From Kutzneria buriramensis (GTDB lineage: Bacteria > Actinomycetota > Actinomycetes > Mycobacteriales > Pseudonocardiaceae), in contig NZ_QUNO01000018.1 of NCBI RefSeq assembly GCF_003387475.1, forward strand, positions 186,001 through 250,000: a stretch of 64,000 nt of DNA. Reading direction: 5' to 3'. Below the pieces are notes generated by a model. It had not been told where the DNA came from. It did no database searches and was given only the letters and a program-made list of their open reading frames with translations. Below are positions 34,536 to 43,410 of the stretch, piece by piece (positions within the stretch are counted from its first letter, which is position 1; every line of letters begins with the position of its first letter). The position numbers and the translations under genes were made by a program.

Positions 34536-34566
34536 ACGCGCGCTCCCCGGTTCGGGGAGCGCGCGT
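34536..34566 (+). terminator. Terminator of the ACP/ligase/ABC operon
   Basis: Perfect 14-bp stem ACGCGCGCTCCCCG/CGGGGAGCGCGCGT with a 3-nt loop, followed by TTGACCTTG, 12 nt after the permease stop. Confidence 0.8.
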
Positions 34567-34604
34567 TTGACCTTGTCGTAGCGACATGGTGCAGCGTTGG
34601 CGGC

Positions 34605-35198
34605 ATGAAAAGAACCCTGCTGTCCGAGGCGCGTGGGCTGGCGTGCCTGGCGCGGTGGATCCTGCGCCGACATCCGGGCCGCTCGCCCGGCCACTTCGCG
34701 TACAACCGCGAGAAGAAGCCGCTGATCATCGTGTTCATCACGCTGCTGGTGTTCGAGTCGGCCGGCACGCACGCGGTGCTGCTGGCGATCTTCGGCAGCC
34801 GGTGGTGGCTCTGGGTGCTGTTCGCCCTCGACCTGTACACGGTGCTGTGGGCATTCGGCTACTACGCGTCGATGGTCGTGCTGCCGCACCGGATCGACGA
34901 CACGGAACTGCGGCTGCGCTACGGCTGTCTCGCCGAACTGGTGGTGCCGCGGGAGGCCATCCGGTCCGCGCGGCCGAGCCGACGGCCGGGGGCCAAGCCT
35001 GGCAAGGTGATCGTCGACGGCGACGAGGCGACCTTCTGCTGCGGCGAGACGACCGTGACCCTGGAGCTGGATCCGGCCGTCGAACTGTCCTTTCGGGACG
35101 AACATGTGGGGCACGTCGGCCGGCTGCATGTGACGGCCGACGACCCGCGCGCGTTCGTCACCGCGCTCACGACACGTGCGGCGCCAGCGCCTCGCTGA
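34605..35198 (+). CDS. Small membrane protein of unknown function
   Basis: 197 aa. Two or three membrane helices at about residues 45-65 and 67-95 (LLIIVFITLLVFESAG-like and WWLWVLFALDLYTVLWAFGYY), then a soluble beta-rich domain with REAIRSARPSRRPG, which resembles a PH-like domain after paired helices. Not identified. The final 32 nt overlap the end of the convergent thioesterase. Confidence 0.65.
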   Translation: MKRTLLSEARGLACLARWILRRHPGRSPGHFAYNREKKPLIIVFITLLVFESAGTHAVLLAIFGSRWWLWVLFALDLYTVLWAFGYYASMVVLPHRIDDTELRLRYGCLAELVVPREAIRSARPSRRPGAKPGKVIVDGDEATFCCGETTVTLELDPAVELSFRDEHVGHVGRLHVTADDPRAFVTALTTRAAPAPR

Positions 35199-35949
35199 TC
35201 GCGGCCAGCGTCTCGTCGGACCGCTCCAGCACGGCGAAGTGCCCACCGGCCAGGGGATGCAGCCGGAAGCCGGCGGTGGTCTGGGCGCCCCAGCCGCGCA
35301 TCGAGTCGAACTCGGCCTGGCGGTCCTCGATGCCGCCCAGCGCCAGGATCGGCACGTCCAGTTCCGGGCGGGGCATGTAGCGGTAGGCGACCTTGGCGGT
35401 CAGGTCGGCCCGCAGCGGCGGCATGATCATCTTCAGGATCCTCCGGTCCGTGAGGTACTGCTCGGGCGTGCCGCCGAGGTCCCGCAGCAGCGCGATGATC
35501 TCCTCGTCGGTCACGGCGTCGTCGGCGAAGTCCTCGGCCTGCGGCGCCGAGAATCCCGACACCACCAGGTGCACGGGCATCGGGCCGCCGAGCGAGCGGA
35601 TCACGTGCATTAGCTCGAACGCGGTCAGTGCGCCGAAGCTGTGCCCGTACACGGCGTACGGCGCGTCCTGGGCGTCCGCGAGCAGCGCCTCGGCGAGCTC
35701 GGCGGCCAGCTCGGGAATGCGGCTGTGCGGCGTCTCCCGCAGCCGGGTCTCCCGCCCGGGATACTGCACCGGCAGCACGCTGACGCCCGGGATCCGGCCG
35801 ATCCACGGCCGGAACGCGGACGCCGAGCCGCCGGCGTGCGGCAGGCAGTACAGCCGAAGGCCGCCCTCCGCGTCGGCGAAGGGCAGCCAGCGACTGTGAC
35901 CGAGCTCGCGAGGGAACCGTTCAGCGCAGAGACCGACCGTGGCGGTCAC
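35167..35949 (-). CDS. Discrete (type II-like) thioesterase
   Basis: 260 aa. LYCLPHAGGSASAFRPW, nucleophile Ser in VYGHSFGALTAFEL, acid near LALGGIEDRQ and His in LAGGHFAVLE. This is the GrsT/RifR family that removes stalled chains from PKS/NRPS carriers. Because none of the three PKS proteins has a terminal thioesterase, it may also release the product. GTGA overlap with the FkbH-like gene. Confidence 0.92.
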   Translation of the reverse strand: MTATVGLCAERFPRELGHSRWLPFADAEGGLRLYCLPHAGGSASAFRPWIGRIPGVSVLPVQYPGRETRLRETPHSRIPELAAELAEALLADAQDAPYAVYGHSFGALTAFELMHVIRSLGGPMPVHLVVSGFSAPQAEDFADDAVTDEEIIALLRDLGGTPEQYLTDRRILKMIMPPLRADLTAKVAYRYMPRPELDVPILALGGIEDRQAEFDSMRGWGAQTTAGFRLHPLAGGHFAVLERSDETLAAISEALAPHVS

Positions 35950-37001
35950 CGGACCACCTCCATCGTGACGTAGCCGGGCGGCGGCTGGATCTGGTCCAGG
36001 TCGGCGGCCAGCACCACGTGCTTGCCGTCCCGCGCGGCCTCCCGGAAACCGCTGAACGCGTAGGTGATCTGCATCATCCGGTTGCGGCCGGTCTCCACGA
36101 AGTCGGCCCGCAGCCCGGCACCGGCCTCCCGTGCCAGGCCCATGATGTGTCCCAACAGGACGGTGCCGACGCCGCGGGACATCACCCGGCAGGACATCAG
36201 CATCATGTTCAGCCGCCAGTCCGGGGCGCCCTTCTCCACCAGCGCGAGGCCGATCTTCCCGTACGAGCCGAACCGGTCGGTCAGCGAGGCCACCAGCAGC
36301 AGGTGGTCCGGCGACTCCCGCAACGCGTCCAGCTCGTCGTACGAGTACGTGCGGCCGGTGGAGTTGAGCTGGTTGGTGCGCACGGTCAGCTCCTCGGCCC
36401 GCTGGAGGTCCTCCCGCCGCGCCGGCGCGATGGTGAACGTCATCTCCAGGCTGGCCAGGAACTCCTCGCTGGTGCCGACGAAGTCGGACTCGATCTCGTC
36501 ACGGGCGAGCTGGCTCTGGTACATGCCGCGCCGCTGCGCCGACTCGTCGGTGACGAACCGCGGCCGGAACTCCTGGCGCTGCAACACCTCGTCCATCACG
36601 GCACTGTCCACGCAGGTCACCTGCGGCAGCGCGTGCCCGACCTCGGCCAGCTCGAACTCCTGGTCGTCGACGAACGCGAAGGCGTCCAGCCCGAGGTTGA
36701 GCCTGGCGGCGATGCGCTCGATCGACGAGGACTTGGCGTTCCACGAGATCTGCGGGAACAGGAACAGGTCGGCCAGGCCCAGTTCGGCCAGCTTGGCCAT
36801 GGCCGCCTCGTGGTCGTTCTTGCTGGCCACGGAGTGCAGCACGCCCATCGCGTCCAGCCGCCGGATGTGGGCCACGACGGCCGGCCGCACCGCGACCGCG
36901 CCGTCCTCCAGCAGCACGCCGTCCCACAGCGTGTTGTCCAGGTCCCACACGACACACTTGATCTTGCCCTGGGCCGGCTTGGCCAGCACCTCTGCGGTCA
37001 C
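35946..37001 (-). CDS. FkbH-like HAD protein (glyceryl-ACP forming)
   Basis: 351 aa. N-terminal HAD phosphatase motif VVWDLDNTLWDG, then SKNDHEAA and FVDDQEFELAEV, with a C-terminal GNAT-like part (LTVRTNQLNSTGRTYSYDEL). In FK520 and zwittermicin pathways this enzyme dephosphorylates 1,3-bisphosphoglycerate and loads a glyceryl unit on the ACP. GTG at 37001 overlaps the dehydrogenase stop (GTGA) and is chosen as start. Confidence 0.9.
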   Translation of the reverse strand: MTAEVLAKPAQGKIKCVVWDLDNTLWDGVLLEDGAVAVRPAVVAHIRRLDAMGVLHSVASKNDHEAAMAKLAELGLADLFLFPQISWNAKSSSIERIAARLNLGLDAFAFVDDQEFELAEVGHALPQVTCVDSAVMDEVLQRQEFRPRFVTDESAQRRGMYQSQLARDEIESDFVGTSEEFLASLEMTFTIAPARREDLQRAEELTVRTNQLNSTGRTYSYDELDALRESPDHLLLVASLTDRFGSYGKIGLALVEKGAPDWRLNMMLMSCRVMSRGVGTVLLGHIMGLAREAGAGLRADFVETGRNRMMQITYAFSGFREAARDGKHVVLAADLDQIQPPPGYVTMEVVR

Positions 37002-38131
37002 GACTCCCACTTCCGGTAGGCCTCGGCGGCGATGGTCATCCGCTGGATCTCGGTGCTGCCCTCGATGATCTCCATGACCTTGGCGTCCCGGTAGAACCGC
37101 CCGACCGGGAACTCCGGGCTGCACCCGTTGGCGCCGTGGATCTGCACCGCCTCGGACGCGTGCCGCGCGGCGGCCGTGGACGCGAAGTACTTCGCGATCC
37201 AGGTGGCCATGATCGTGGCGGCGTCGCCGCGGTCCTTGAGCCGGCCGGCCTCGGCCAACAGCAGCCGGGCCGCGCGGACGTCGGTGACCATGTCCGACAG
37301 CTTGGCCTGGATCAGCGGCAGGTCCCGCAGCGGCGTGCCGCCGACGCGGCGCTGCGCCGCATACGAGGAACAGGCGTCGACGCAGGCCTGGATGATGCCG
37401 ACCGAGCCGGCGGCCACGCTGTAGCGGCCGAGGTCCAGCGTCCCGGTCAGCACCATGCCGGAGGCGAAACCGCTGGGCCCCAACAGGGCGTCCGGCCCGA
37501 GCGCCACGTCCGAGAACGCGATCTCGGCCAGCATCGACGAGCGGGTGCCGAGCATGTCGTCGATCGGGTTCACCAGCACGCCGGGGGCGTTGCTGGGCAC
37601 CAGCAGCGCGATGGTGCTGGTCGGTCCCTTGGCGAACACCAGGAACAGGTCGGCGCGCTGGCCGTTGGTGGTCCACTTCTTGACGCCGTTGAGCAGCCAG
37701 CCGCCGTTGTGCGGCACGGCAGTGGTGGTGATGGCGGCGGTGTCGCTGCCCGCGCCCGGCTCGGACAGGCAGAACGCGCCGAGCGTGCGGCCGGTGGCCA
37801 GCTCCGGCCCCCACTGCTGGATCTGGGCGTCGGTGCCGAAGCGCTGCAGCGCCCAGGACAGCATGGTGTGAACGGTGAGCAGGCTGCGCACCGACGAGCA
37901 GCCGCGGCCCACCTCCTCGTGGATCTCGCCGAGTGTCACCATGTCGATGCCGGCGCCGCCGAGCTCGGACGGCAGGAACGGCGCCCACAGGCCGGCGCCG
38001 GCGATCCGGTCCAGCAGGTCCTCGGGGATGGCGCCGGCCCGGTCCCAGGTGTCCGCCTCGGGCCGGATCGCGTCGTCCACGAAGGACCGCGCGTAGGCCC
38101 GGTCGATGGTGGGGGCCAGTTGCTGGGTCAT
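36998..38131 (-). CDS. FkbI-like acyl-ACP dehydrogenase
   Basis: 377 aa acyl-CoA dehydrogenase family: LGAFCLSEPGAGSDTAAI, SVAAGSVGIIQA, and catalytic Glu present in IIEGSTEIQRMTI. In the methoxy/hydroxymalonyl-ACP pathway it oxidises the 2-hydroxy-3-oxo intermediate. Unlike the two split enzymes elsewhere in the window it keeps Glu. 10 nt after the ACP gene. Confidence 0.9.
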   Translation of the reverse strand: MTQQLAPTIDRAYARSFVDDAIRPEADTWDRAGAIPEDLLDRIAGAGLWAPFLPSELGGAGIDMVTLGEIHEEVGRGCSSVRSLLTVHTMLSWALQRFGTDAQIQQWGPELATGRTLGAFCLSEPGAGSDTAAITTTAVPHNGGWLLNGVKKWTTNGQRADLFLVFAKGPTSTIALLVPSNAPGVLVNPIDDMLGTRSSMLAEIAFSDVALGPDALLGPSGFASGMVLTGTLDLGRYSVAAGSVGIIQACVDACSSYAAQRRVGGTPLRDLPLIQAKLSDMVTDVRAARLLLAEAGRLKDRGDAATIMATWIAKYFASTAAARHASEAVQIHGANGCSPEFPVGRFYRDAKVMEIIEGSTEIQRMTIAAEAYRKWES

Positions 38132-38141
38132 GTCACGCTCC

Positions 38142-38384
38142 TCAGACGACCGCGGACCGCAGGCCGTCCACCAGCTCGGTCATCGCCTTGGCGGTGCGGA
38201 AGTTGTCGATGCGCAGCTCGTCGTTGGGGATGGTGATGGTGAACTCCTTCTCGATGAACATGACCAGCTCCATGGCGAACAGGGAGTTGATGTAGCCCAG
38301 CGAGAAGATGTCCTCGACGTCGCTGATCTCCGCCTGCGGGAAGCGGTTGGTGATGAACGCGAGAATGCGATCCGTGGTGGTCAT
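38142..38384 (-). CDS. FkbJ-like acyl carrier protein
   Basis: 80 aa. Attachment Ser in LGYINSLFAMELVMFIE, the NSLFAM variant typical of FkbJ/ZmaD carriers that hold the glycerate-derived extender. Lies between the FkbK- and FkbI-like genes, 9-10 nt gaps on both sides. Confidence 0.92.
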   Translation of the reverse strand: MTTTDRILAFITNRFPQAEISDVEDIFSLGYINSLFAMELVMFIEKEFTITIPNDELRIDNFRTAKAMTELVDGLRSAVV

Positions 38385-38393
38385 TGCTGCCCC

Positions 38394-39239
38394 TCAGCTG
38401 TTGTAGGTGTAGAAGCCACGACCGCTCTTGCGGCCGTGCAGTCCGGCGTCGGTCATCTGCTTGAGCAGCGGGCACGGCCGGTACTTGCTGTCCGCGTAGT
38501 GCTCGTAGAGCACCTCGACGCTGTACAGGATGGTGTCCACGCCGATCAGGTCGGCGGTCTCCAGCGGCCCCATCGGGTGGCCGAAGCAGCCGCGGAACAC
38601 CTCGTCCACCGACTCGGCGGTGGCCACGCCCTCGTGCACCAGGTAGGCCGCCTCGTTGATGGTCAGCATCAGCACCCGGTTGGACACGAAGCCGGACGCG
38701 TCCTTCACGTCCACCCAGCGCTTGCCCATGCTGGCCAACAGGTCCCGGGTGCGCTCGAGCGTCTCCGGCGTGGTGTGGAAGCCGGGGATCAGCTCCACCA
38801 CCGGCTTGGCCGGCACCGGGTTCATGAAGTGCACGCCGACGACCCGCTCCGGGTGGCTGCCGACGGAGGCGATCCGGGTGATCGGGATGGCGGAGGTGTT
38901 GGCCACCACCACGGTGTCGGCCGGCAGCACGCGGTCCAGCTCGGCGTGCACCTCGCGCTTGATCTCCCAGTTCTCGGTGACGTTCTCGATCACCAGCTCC
39001 GCCTTGGCCAGCGCGTCCAGGCCGACGGCGGTGGTGACGCGGGCCAGGATCTCGTCCGGGTCCAGGGTGGGGCCGCCCATCATGCGGGACATGCGGCAGT
39101 TGCGGTAGATCGCGGCCCGCGCGTCCGCGAGGATCTCCTCGCTGGTGTCGACGAGCACGACGTCGTGCCCGCCGGTGGCCACGCTCTGCGCGACGCCGAT
39201 GCCCATCACACCCGCGCCCACCACGCCGATCACTGCCAT
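38394..39239 (-). CDS. FkbK-like 3-hydroxyacyl dehydrogenase
   Basis: 281 aa. NAD-binding GVVGAGVMGIGVAQ, ENVTENWEIK, NTSAIPITRIAS, HFMNPVPAKPVVELIPG: the 3-hydroxybutyryl-CoA dehydrogenase family. It oxidises the glyceryl-ACP hydroxyl in extender-unit synthesis. Start overlaps the PKS3 stop by 10 nt, tying this cassette to the PKS operon. Confidence 0.92.
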   Translation of the reverse strand: MAVIGVVGAGVMGIGVAQSVATGGHDVVLVDTSEEILADARAAIYRNCRMSRMMGGPTLDPDEILARVTTAVGLDALAKAELVIENVTENWEIKREVHAELDRVLPADTVVVANTSAIPITRIASVGSHPERVVGVHFMNPVPAKPVVELIPGFHTTPETLERTRDLLASMGKRWVDVKDASGFVSNRVLMLTINEAAYLVHEGVATAESVDEVFRGCFGHPMGPLETADLIGVDTILYSVEVLYEHYADSKYRPCPLLKQMTDAGLHGRKSGRGFYTYNS

Positions 39240-42200
39240 GACTGCTCCGTTTCCGTGTTGATGAGGACCTGTGCGGCGAGCGCCCGCACGGTGGGCAGCT
39301 CGAACAGCGTCGCGGTGGGGACCGCCACGCCCAGGCGTTCCCTGACCAGCGCCAGCATGTGCAGCGCGATCAGCGAGTTGCCCCCGAGGTCGAAGAAGTT
39401 GTCGCGGGACCCGACCGGGGCCACGCCGAGCACGGACGACCAGATGTCGGCCAGCGCGCGCTCGTTGTCGTCGCCGGGCGCCACAAACGGTTGCGGCAGC
39501 TCGGGGCGCGGGTATCGCGTTGTTGCGGTCTCCTGCTTCGGTGCGGCCGCCGTGGCGGTCCTCGCCGGCAGACGGTCGTGGAGACCGCCGGCCGCGACGA
39601 CCAGCCGGCCGCCGTGCGCGACCACCCGGTCGAAGGCTCCCAAAGCCTCGGCGCGGGTCATCGCGTGCCTGGCCATGGTGGCGCCGATCCGGCCGTCCAG
39701 CCGGTCGAGGGTGCCGGGCCAGGTGTCCCAGGCGGCGCAGGCCCAGTTCTCGTTGCGGGCCAACGCCATCAGCGCGGCGTTGGCGGCCGCGTACGCGCCG
39801 AGCGTGATGCCGCCGAGCACGGCCGAGGTGGACGAGAACAGCACGCACCAGTCGGGGCGGTCCGCCTCGGGCAGCGTCGCGATCACCGTCGCCAGCACCC
39901 GTGCGCCCTCGACCTTAGCACCGAAGTGCCGCGCCACAACGGATTCGCCGCTTTGTGCCAACGGGCGCAGCGAGTCCGGATCCGACGCGGCCGCGGCGTG
40001 CACCACGCCGTCGATCCGGCCCTCCTCGAACAGCGCGCGCATGGCATCGACGTCGGTGACGTCGATCTGCCGAACCTCCGCGCCCTCGACCTCGCCACCG
40101 CCGCGGGTGGTGAGGATGATCCGGCCAGCACCGGCGTCGGCAAGGTGTTGCGCCAGTTGACGTCCGACCGTGCCGAGTCCGCCGGTGATCAGGTAGGTGC
40201 CGCCCGGCTTCACCACAGTCGTGGTGCCGGGGGTGAGGGGTTCGTAGGTGGGGGAGTGGGGGCGCCCGCCGCGGTGCGCCACCAGCACGGCGTCCGACGG
40301 CTGGGTCAGTTCGGTGGCAAGCGCTTGCGCTGCCTCGGAAACCGTGTAGGCGGGGTCGAGATCGACGCCGCGAGCCTCCAGGTTGAGGTACTCCTGGTTC
40401 GCGACCACGGGAAGCGCCGCGACCGCCGCCTGGATCGGCGACACCGACTCGTTTCCGACGGCCTGGCCGCCGCGCGTCACGATGAGCACGCTCAGGTCGC
40501 TGCCGGTGCTCAGCGTGCGGGAAGCGCTTGCGACAGCGGTGACCTCGTCGACGGCGTCCACAGCGGACAGATCGACGACGGTGCCGTAGAGGTCGCCGCA
40601 GCTCAGCTCCGCGTCGAAGCCCTGCTGGCACAGGAGCTCCACCAGCGCCTCGCCGACACCGCCGGCGTCGGGGATGACCACGAACTGCGTCGGCTCGCCC
40701 GCCTCGCCCGGCCGCGCCGGAATCCAGCGCTGGGAGAGGAGTTCCACGTTGTCGCGGACGACCGGCTTCGGCGCGTCGATCCAGTACCGCTCGCGCTGGA
40801 ACGGGTACGTCGGCAGCCCGACCCGGCCCAGCTCGCGGTCGCCCTGGTAGCCGGCCCAGTCGATGGCCACGCCGGCCAGCCACAGCCGGCCCGCGGCCTC
40901 GGCGAGCACGCCGGCGCGGCGGTCGTCGGCGGCCGGCAGCGTGGAGATGATCAGCGGCCAGCGGTCGGGCTCGCAGTCGCGGTGCCCGCGGACCATGGCG
41001 CCCAGCGACTGGCCGGGGCCGATCTCCAGCAGCGCCAGGTCGCCCTGCGCCAGCACGGTTTCGATGGCGGTGTCGAACTGGACCGGAGCGCACATGTGCT
41101 CCGCCCAGTACTCGGGCTCCGGCGCGGCGGTGATCAGCTTGCCGGTGACGTTGGAGACGTACGGGATGGTCGGCGCGTTGAGGGTGATGTTCGCCTTGAT
41201 CCACTCGGTCAGCTCGTCCCTGATCGGTGCCAGCATGCGGGAGTGGAACGCGTGCGTGGTGGCCAGCGGACGGCACGGGATCGAATCGGCTGCCAGCTTC
41301 TCGCGAAGTTCGGCGAGGGCCTGAATGTCGCCGGAGACGACCGTCAGCTGCGGGCCGTTGACCGCCGCGATGTCCACACCGTCGAGGCGGTCCCGCAGCT
41401 CGTCGGCGGAACGGGGAATCGCCGCCATCCCGCCGCCGGGCAACGCGTTGATCAACCGGGCCCGGTGCTGGACCAGCCGCAGCGCGTCCTCCAGCGACAA
41501 CACGCCGGACAGGCAGGCCGCGACGTACTCGCCGAGGCTGTAGCCGACCAGCACGGACGGCTCCACCCCCCAGGACCGGATCAGCTGCGCCAGCGCGTAC
41601 TCGACGGCGAACAGGGCCGGGTGCAGGCGATCGGTCGCCTCGGCGGAGGCGTCGGCGGAGCGACCCAGCAACTGGACGAGGCCGTTCGAGGTGGCCCGGC
41701 GCGGCTTGAGCATGTCCTGCAACGGTTCGAGGCCGACGATCTCCAGGCAGGCGTCGATCGCCATGGCGAAGACCGGCTCGGTCTCGTACAGGTGCCGGGC
41801 CATGCCGGGGTACTGCTCGCCCGCGCCGGACAGCAGGAAGCCGACGCCACGGTCGGTCTGGCCGTCGTGACGGGTGAGGTAGTCGCCGTCGCGGACCTTC
41901 TTGGCGGCTTCGGCGGCGGTGTCGGCGACGACGATCCGGCGGTGCGGAAACACCGACCGGCCGCGCTGCAACGTGTTCGCCACGTCCGCGAGGGCATCCT
42001 CCGTGACGGCAAGGTGATCCGCGAGGCGCTGCCCCTGCTCGTCGGCGGCCTTGGCCGATCGCGCCGACCACACCAGCAGTTCCTGCCGCTCGGACGGCTC
42101 CCGGCTGGTGACCGGCGCTTCCTCGACGATCACGTGCGCGTTGGTGCCGCCGATGCCGAAGGCACTCACGCCGGCCCGCCGCTTGCGGTCGCCGCGCGGC

Positions 42201-43402
42201 CACGCCTGCGGCGACGTCACCACCGACAGGTCGGCGGAACCGGCCGCCAGCTGGGGATTCGGCGTGTCCAGGTTGAGCGTCGGCGGGATCTCCTCGCGGT
42301 GCAGGGACAGTGCCGCCTTGATCAACCCGGTGACGCCGGCAGCCCGGTCGAGGTGGCCCACGTTCGTCTTGATGGACCCGATGCGCAGCGACTCGCCGTG
42401 GAAGACCCGTTGCAGGGCGGCGATCTCGGCGGCGTCGCCGAGGGCGGTGCCGGTGCCGTGCGCCTCGACGTAGTCGATGTCCGACGGCGCCAACCCGGCC
42501 GCCGCCAGCGCCTCCGCGATGACTGCCGCCTGGCCCTCGACGCCCGGCGCGGTGAAGCCGACCTTGCGGCCGGCGTCGTTGTTGACGGCCCAGCCGCGCA
42601 GCACCGCATACACCCGGTCGCCGTCGGCCAGCGCGTCTTCCAGGCGCCGCAAGGCAACCACGCCAACGCCGCCACCCAGCGGCGCGCCGAGGCCGGCGGC
42701 ATCGAACGCCCGGCACTGGCCGTCCGGCGGCGCGATGCCGCCCTGCTGGTACAGGTAGCCGACCTGGTGCGGCACCGCGAGCGACACACCGCCGGCCAAA
42801 GCCAGATCGCACTCGAAGTTGGCGAGGCTGCTCGCCGCCACGCACACCGCCACCAGCGACGTCGAGCAGGCGCTCTGGATCGCGAACGCCGGTCCGGACA
42901 GCCCGAGCAGGTGCGCGACGCGGGTGGCGAGCGTGTCCTTCTCATTGGCCAGGGCCAGGGCCATGTCGCCCATCTCGCGGGCGGTGCCGGCCGGCGCCAG
43001 GTTGTTGATCAGGTACGTGCTCCAGGCCGTGCCCGCGAACACCCCGACCGCCCCGTCGAACCGCGCCGGGTCGCAGTTGGCGTCCTCCAGGGCGTGCCAG
43101 CAGTGTTCGAGCAGCAGCCGGTGCTGCGGGTCGAGGATCTGCGCCTCTTTCGGGTTGATGCCGAAGAAGCCGGCGTCGAACTGCTCGATGCCGTCGATCA
43201 CCGCGCCCGCCTTGACGTAGGCGGGGTCGTCGAGCAGCTCGGGGGACACGCCGTTGGCCAGCAGGTGCTCGTCGGTGAACCGGCGGATGCCGGACCGGCC
43301 GGCCCGGACCGTGGCCCACAGCTCCTCGACGTCCGTCGCGCCCGGGAAGCGGCCGGCCATGCCGACGAGGGCGATGTCGGTGCTCTGGATCTCCTCGGTC
43401 AT
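39230..43402 (-). CDS. Type I PKS protein 3: KS-AT-KR-ACP
   Basis: 1390 aa. KS with Cys179 (QSACSTSL), [11 protein letters not shown] and NVGHLDRAAG; AT with GYSLGEYVA and HAFHS, the malonyl-type motif; KR with TGGLGTVG, catalytic Ser (LFSSTSAVLGG) and Tyr (LGAYAAAN) but no LDD motif; ACP with DLGGNSLIAL. No DH, ER or thioesterase. The AT and ACP are of the kind found in hybrid PKS/NRPS systems and differ from those of PKS1. No obvious docking helix at its N-terminus (MTEEIQSTDIALVG). As the last PKS gene it should carry the full chain; release would need the discrete thioesterase or transfer to another enzyme. Confidence 0.9.
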   Translation of the reverse strand: MTEEIQSTDIALVGMAGRFPGATDVEELWATVRAGRSGIRRFTDEHLLANGVSPELLDDPAYVKAGAVIDGIEQFDAGFFGINPKEAQILDPQHRLLLEHCWHALEDANCDPARFDGAVGVFAGTAWSTYLINNLAPAGTAREMGDMALALANEKDTLATRVAHLLGLSGPAFAIQSACSTSLVAVCVAASSLANFECDLALAGGVSLAVPHQVGYLYQQGGIAPPDGQCRAFDAAGLGAPLGGGVGVVALRRLEDALADGDRVYAVLRGWAVNNDAGRKVGFTAPGVEGQAAVIAEALAAAGLAPSDIDYVEAHGTGTALGDAAEIAALQRVFHGESLRIGSIKTNVGHLDRAAGVTGLIKAALSLHREEIPPTLNLDTPNPQLAAGSADLSVVTSPQAWPRGDRKRRAGVSAFGIGGTNAHVIVEEAPVTSREPSERQELLVWSARSAKAADEQGQRLADHLAVTEDALADVANTLQRGRSVFPHRRIVVADTAAEAAKKVRDGDYLTRHDGQTDRGVGFLLSGAGEQYPGMARHLYETEPVFAMAIDACLEIVGLEPLQDMLKPRRATSNGLVQLLGRSADASAEATDRLHPALFAVEYALAQLIRSWGVEPSVLVGYSLGEYVAACLSGVLSLEDALRLVQHRARLINALPGGGMAAIPRSADELRDRLDGVDIAAVNGPQLTVVSGDIQALAELREKLAADSIPCRPLATTHAFHSRMLAPIRDELTEWIKANITLNAPTIPYVSNVTGKLITAAPEPEYWAEHMCAPVQFDTAIETVLAQGDLALLEIGPGQSLGAMVRGHRDCEPDRWPLIISTLPAADDRRAGVLAEAAGRLWLAGVAIDWAGYQGDRELGRVGLPTYPFQRERYWIDAPKPVVRDNVELLSQRWIPARPGEAGEPTQFVVIPDAGGVGEALVELLCQQGFDAELSCGDLYGTVVDLSAVDAVDEVTAVASASRTLSTGSDLSVLIVTRGGQAVGNESVSPIQAAVAALPVVANQEYLNLEARGVDLDPAYTVSEAAQALATELTQPSDAVLVAHRGGRPHSPTYEPLTPGTTTVVKPGGTYLITGGLGTVGRQLAQHLADAGAGRIILTTRGGGEVEGAEVRQIDVTDVDAMRALFEEGRIDGVVHAAAASDPDSLRPLAQSGESVVARHFGAKVEGARVLATVIATLPEADRPDWCVLFSSTSAVLGGITLGAYAAANAALMALARNENWACAAWDTWPGTLDRLDGRIGATMARHAMTRAEALGAFDRVVAHGGRLVVAAGGLHDRLPARTATAAAPKQETATTRYPRPELPQPFVAPGDDNERALADIWSSVLGVAPVGSRDNFFDLGGNSLIALHMLALVRERLGVAVPTATLFELPTVRALAAQVLINTETEQSWQ

Positions 43403-43410
43403 GTCAGTCC

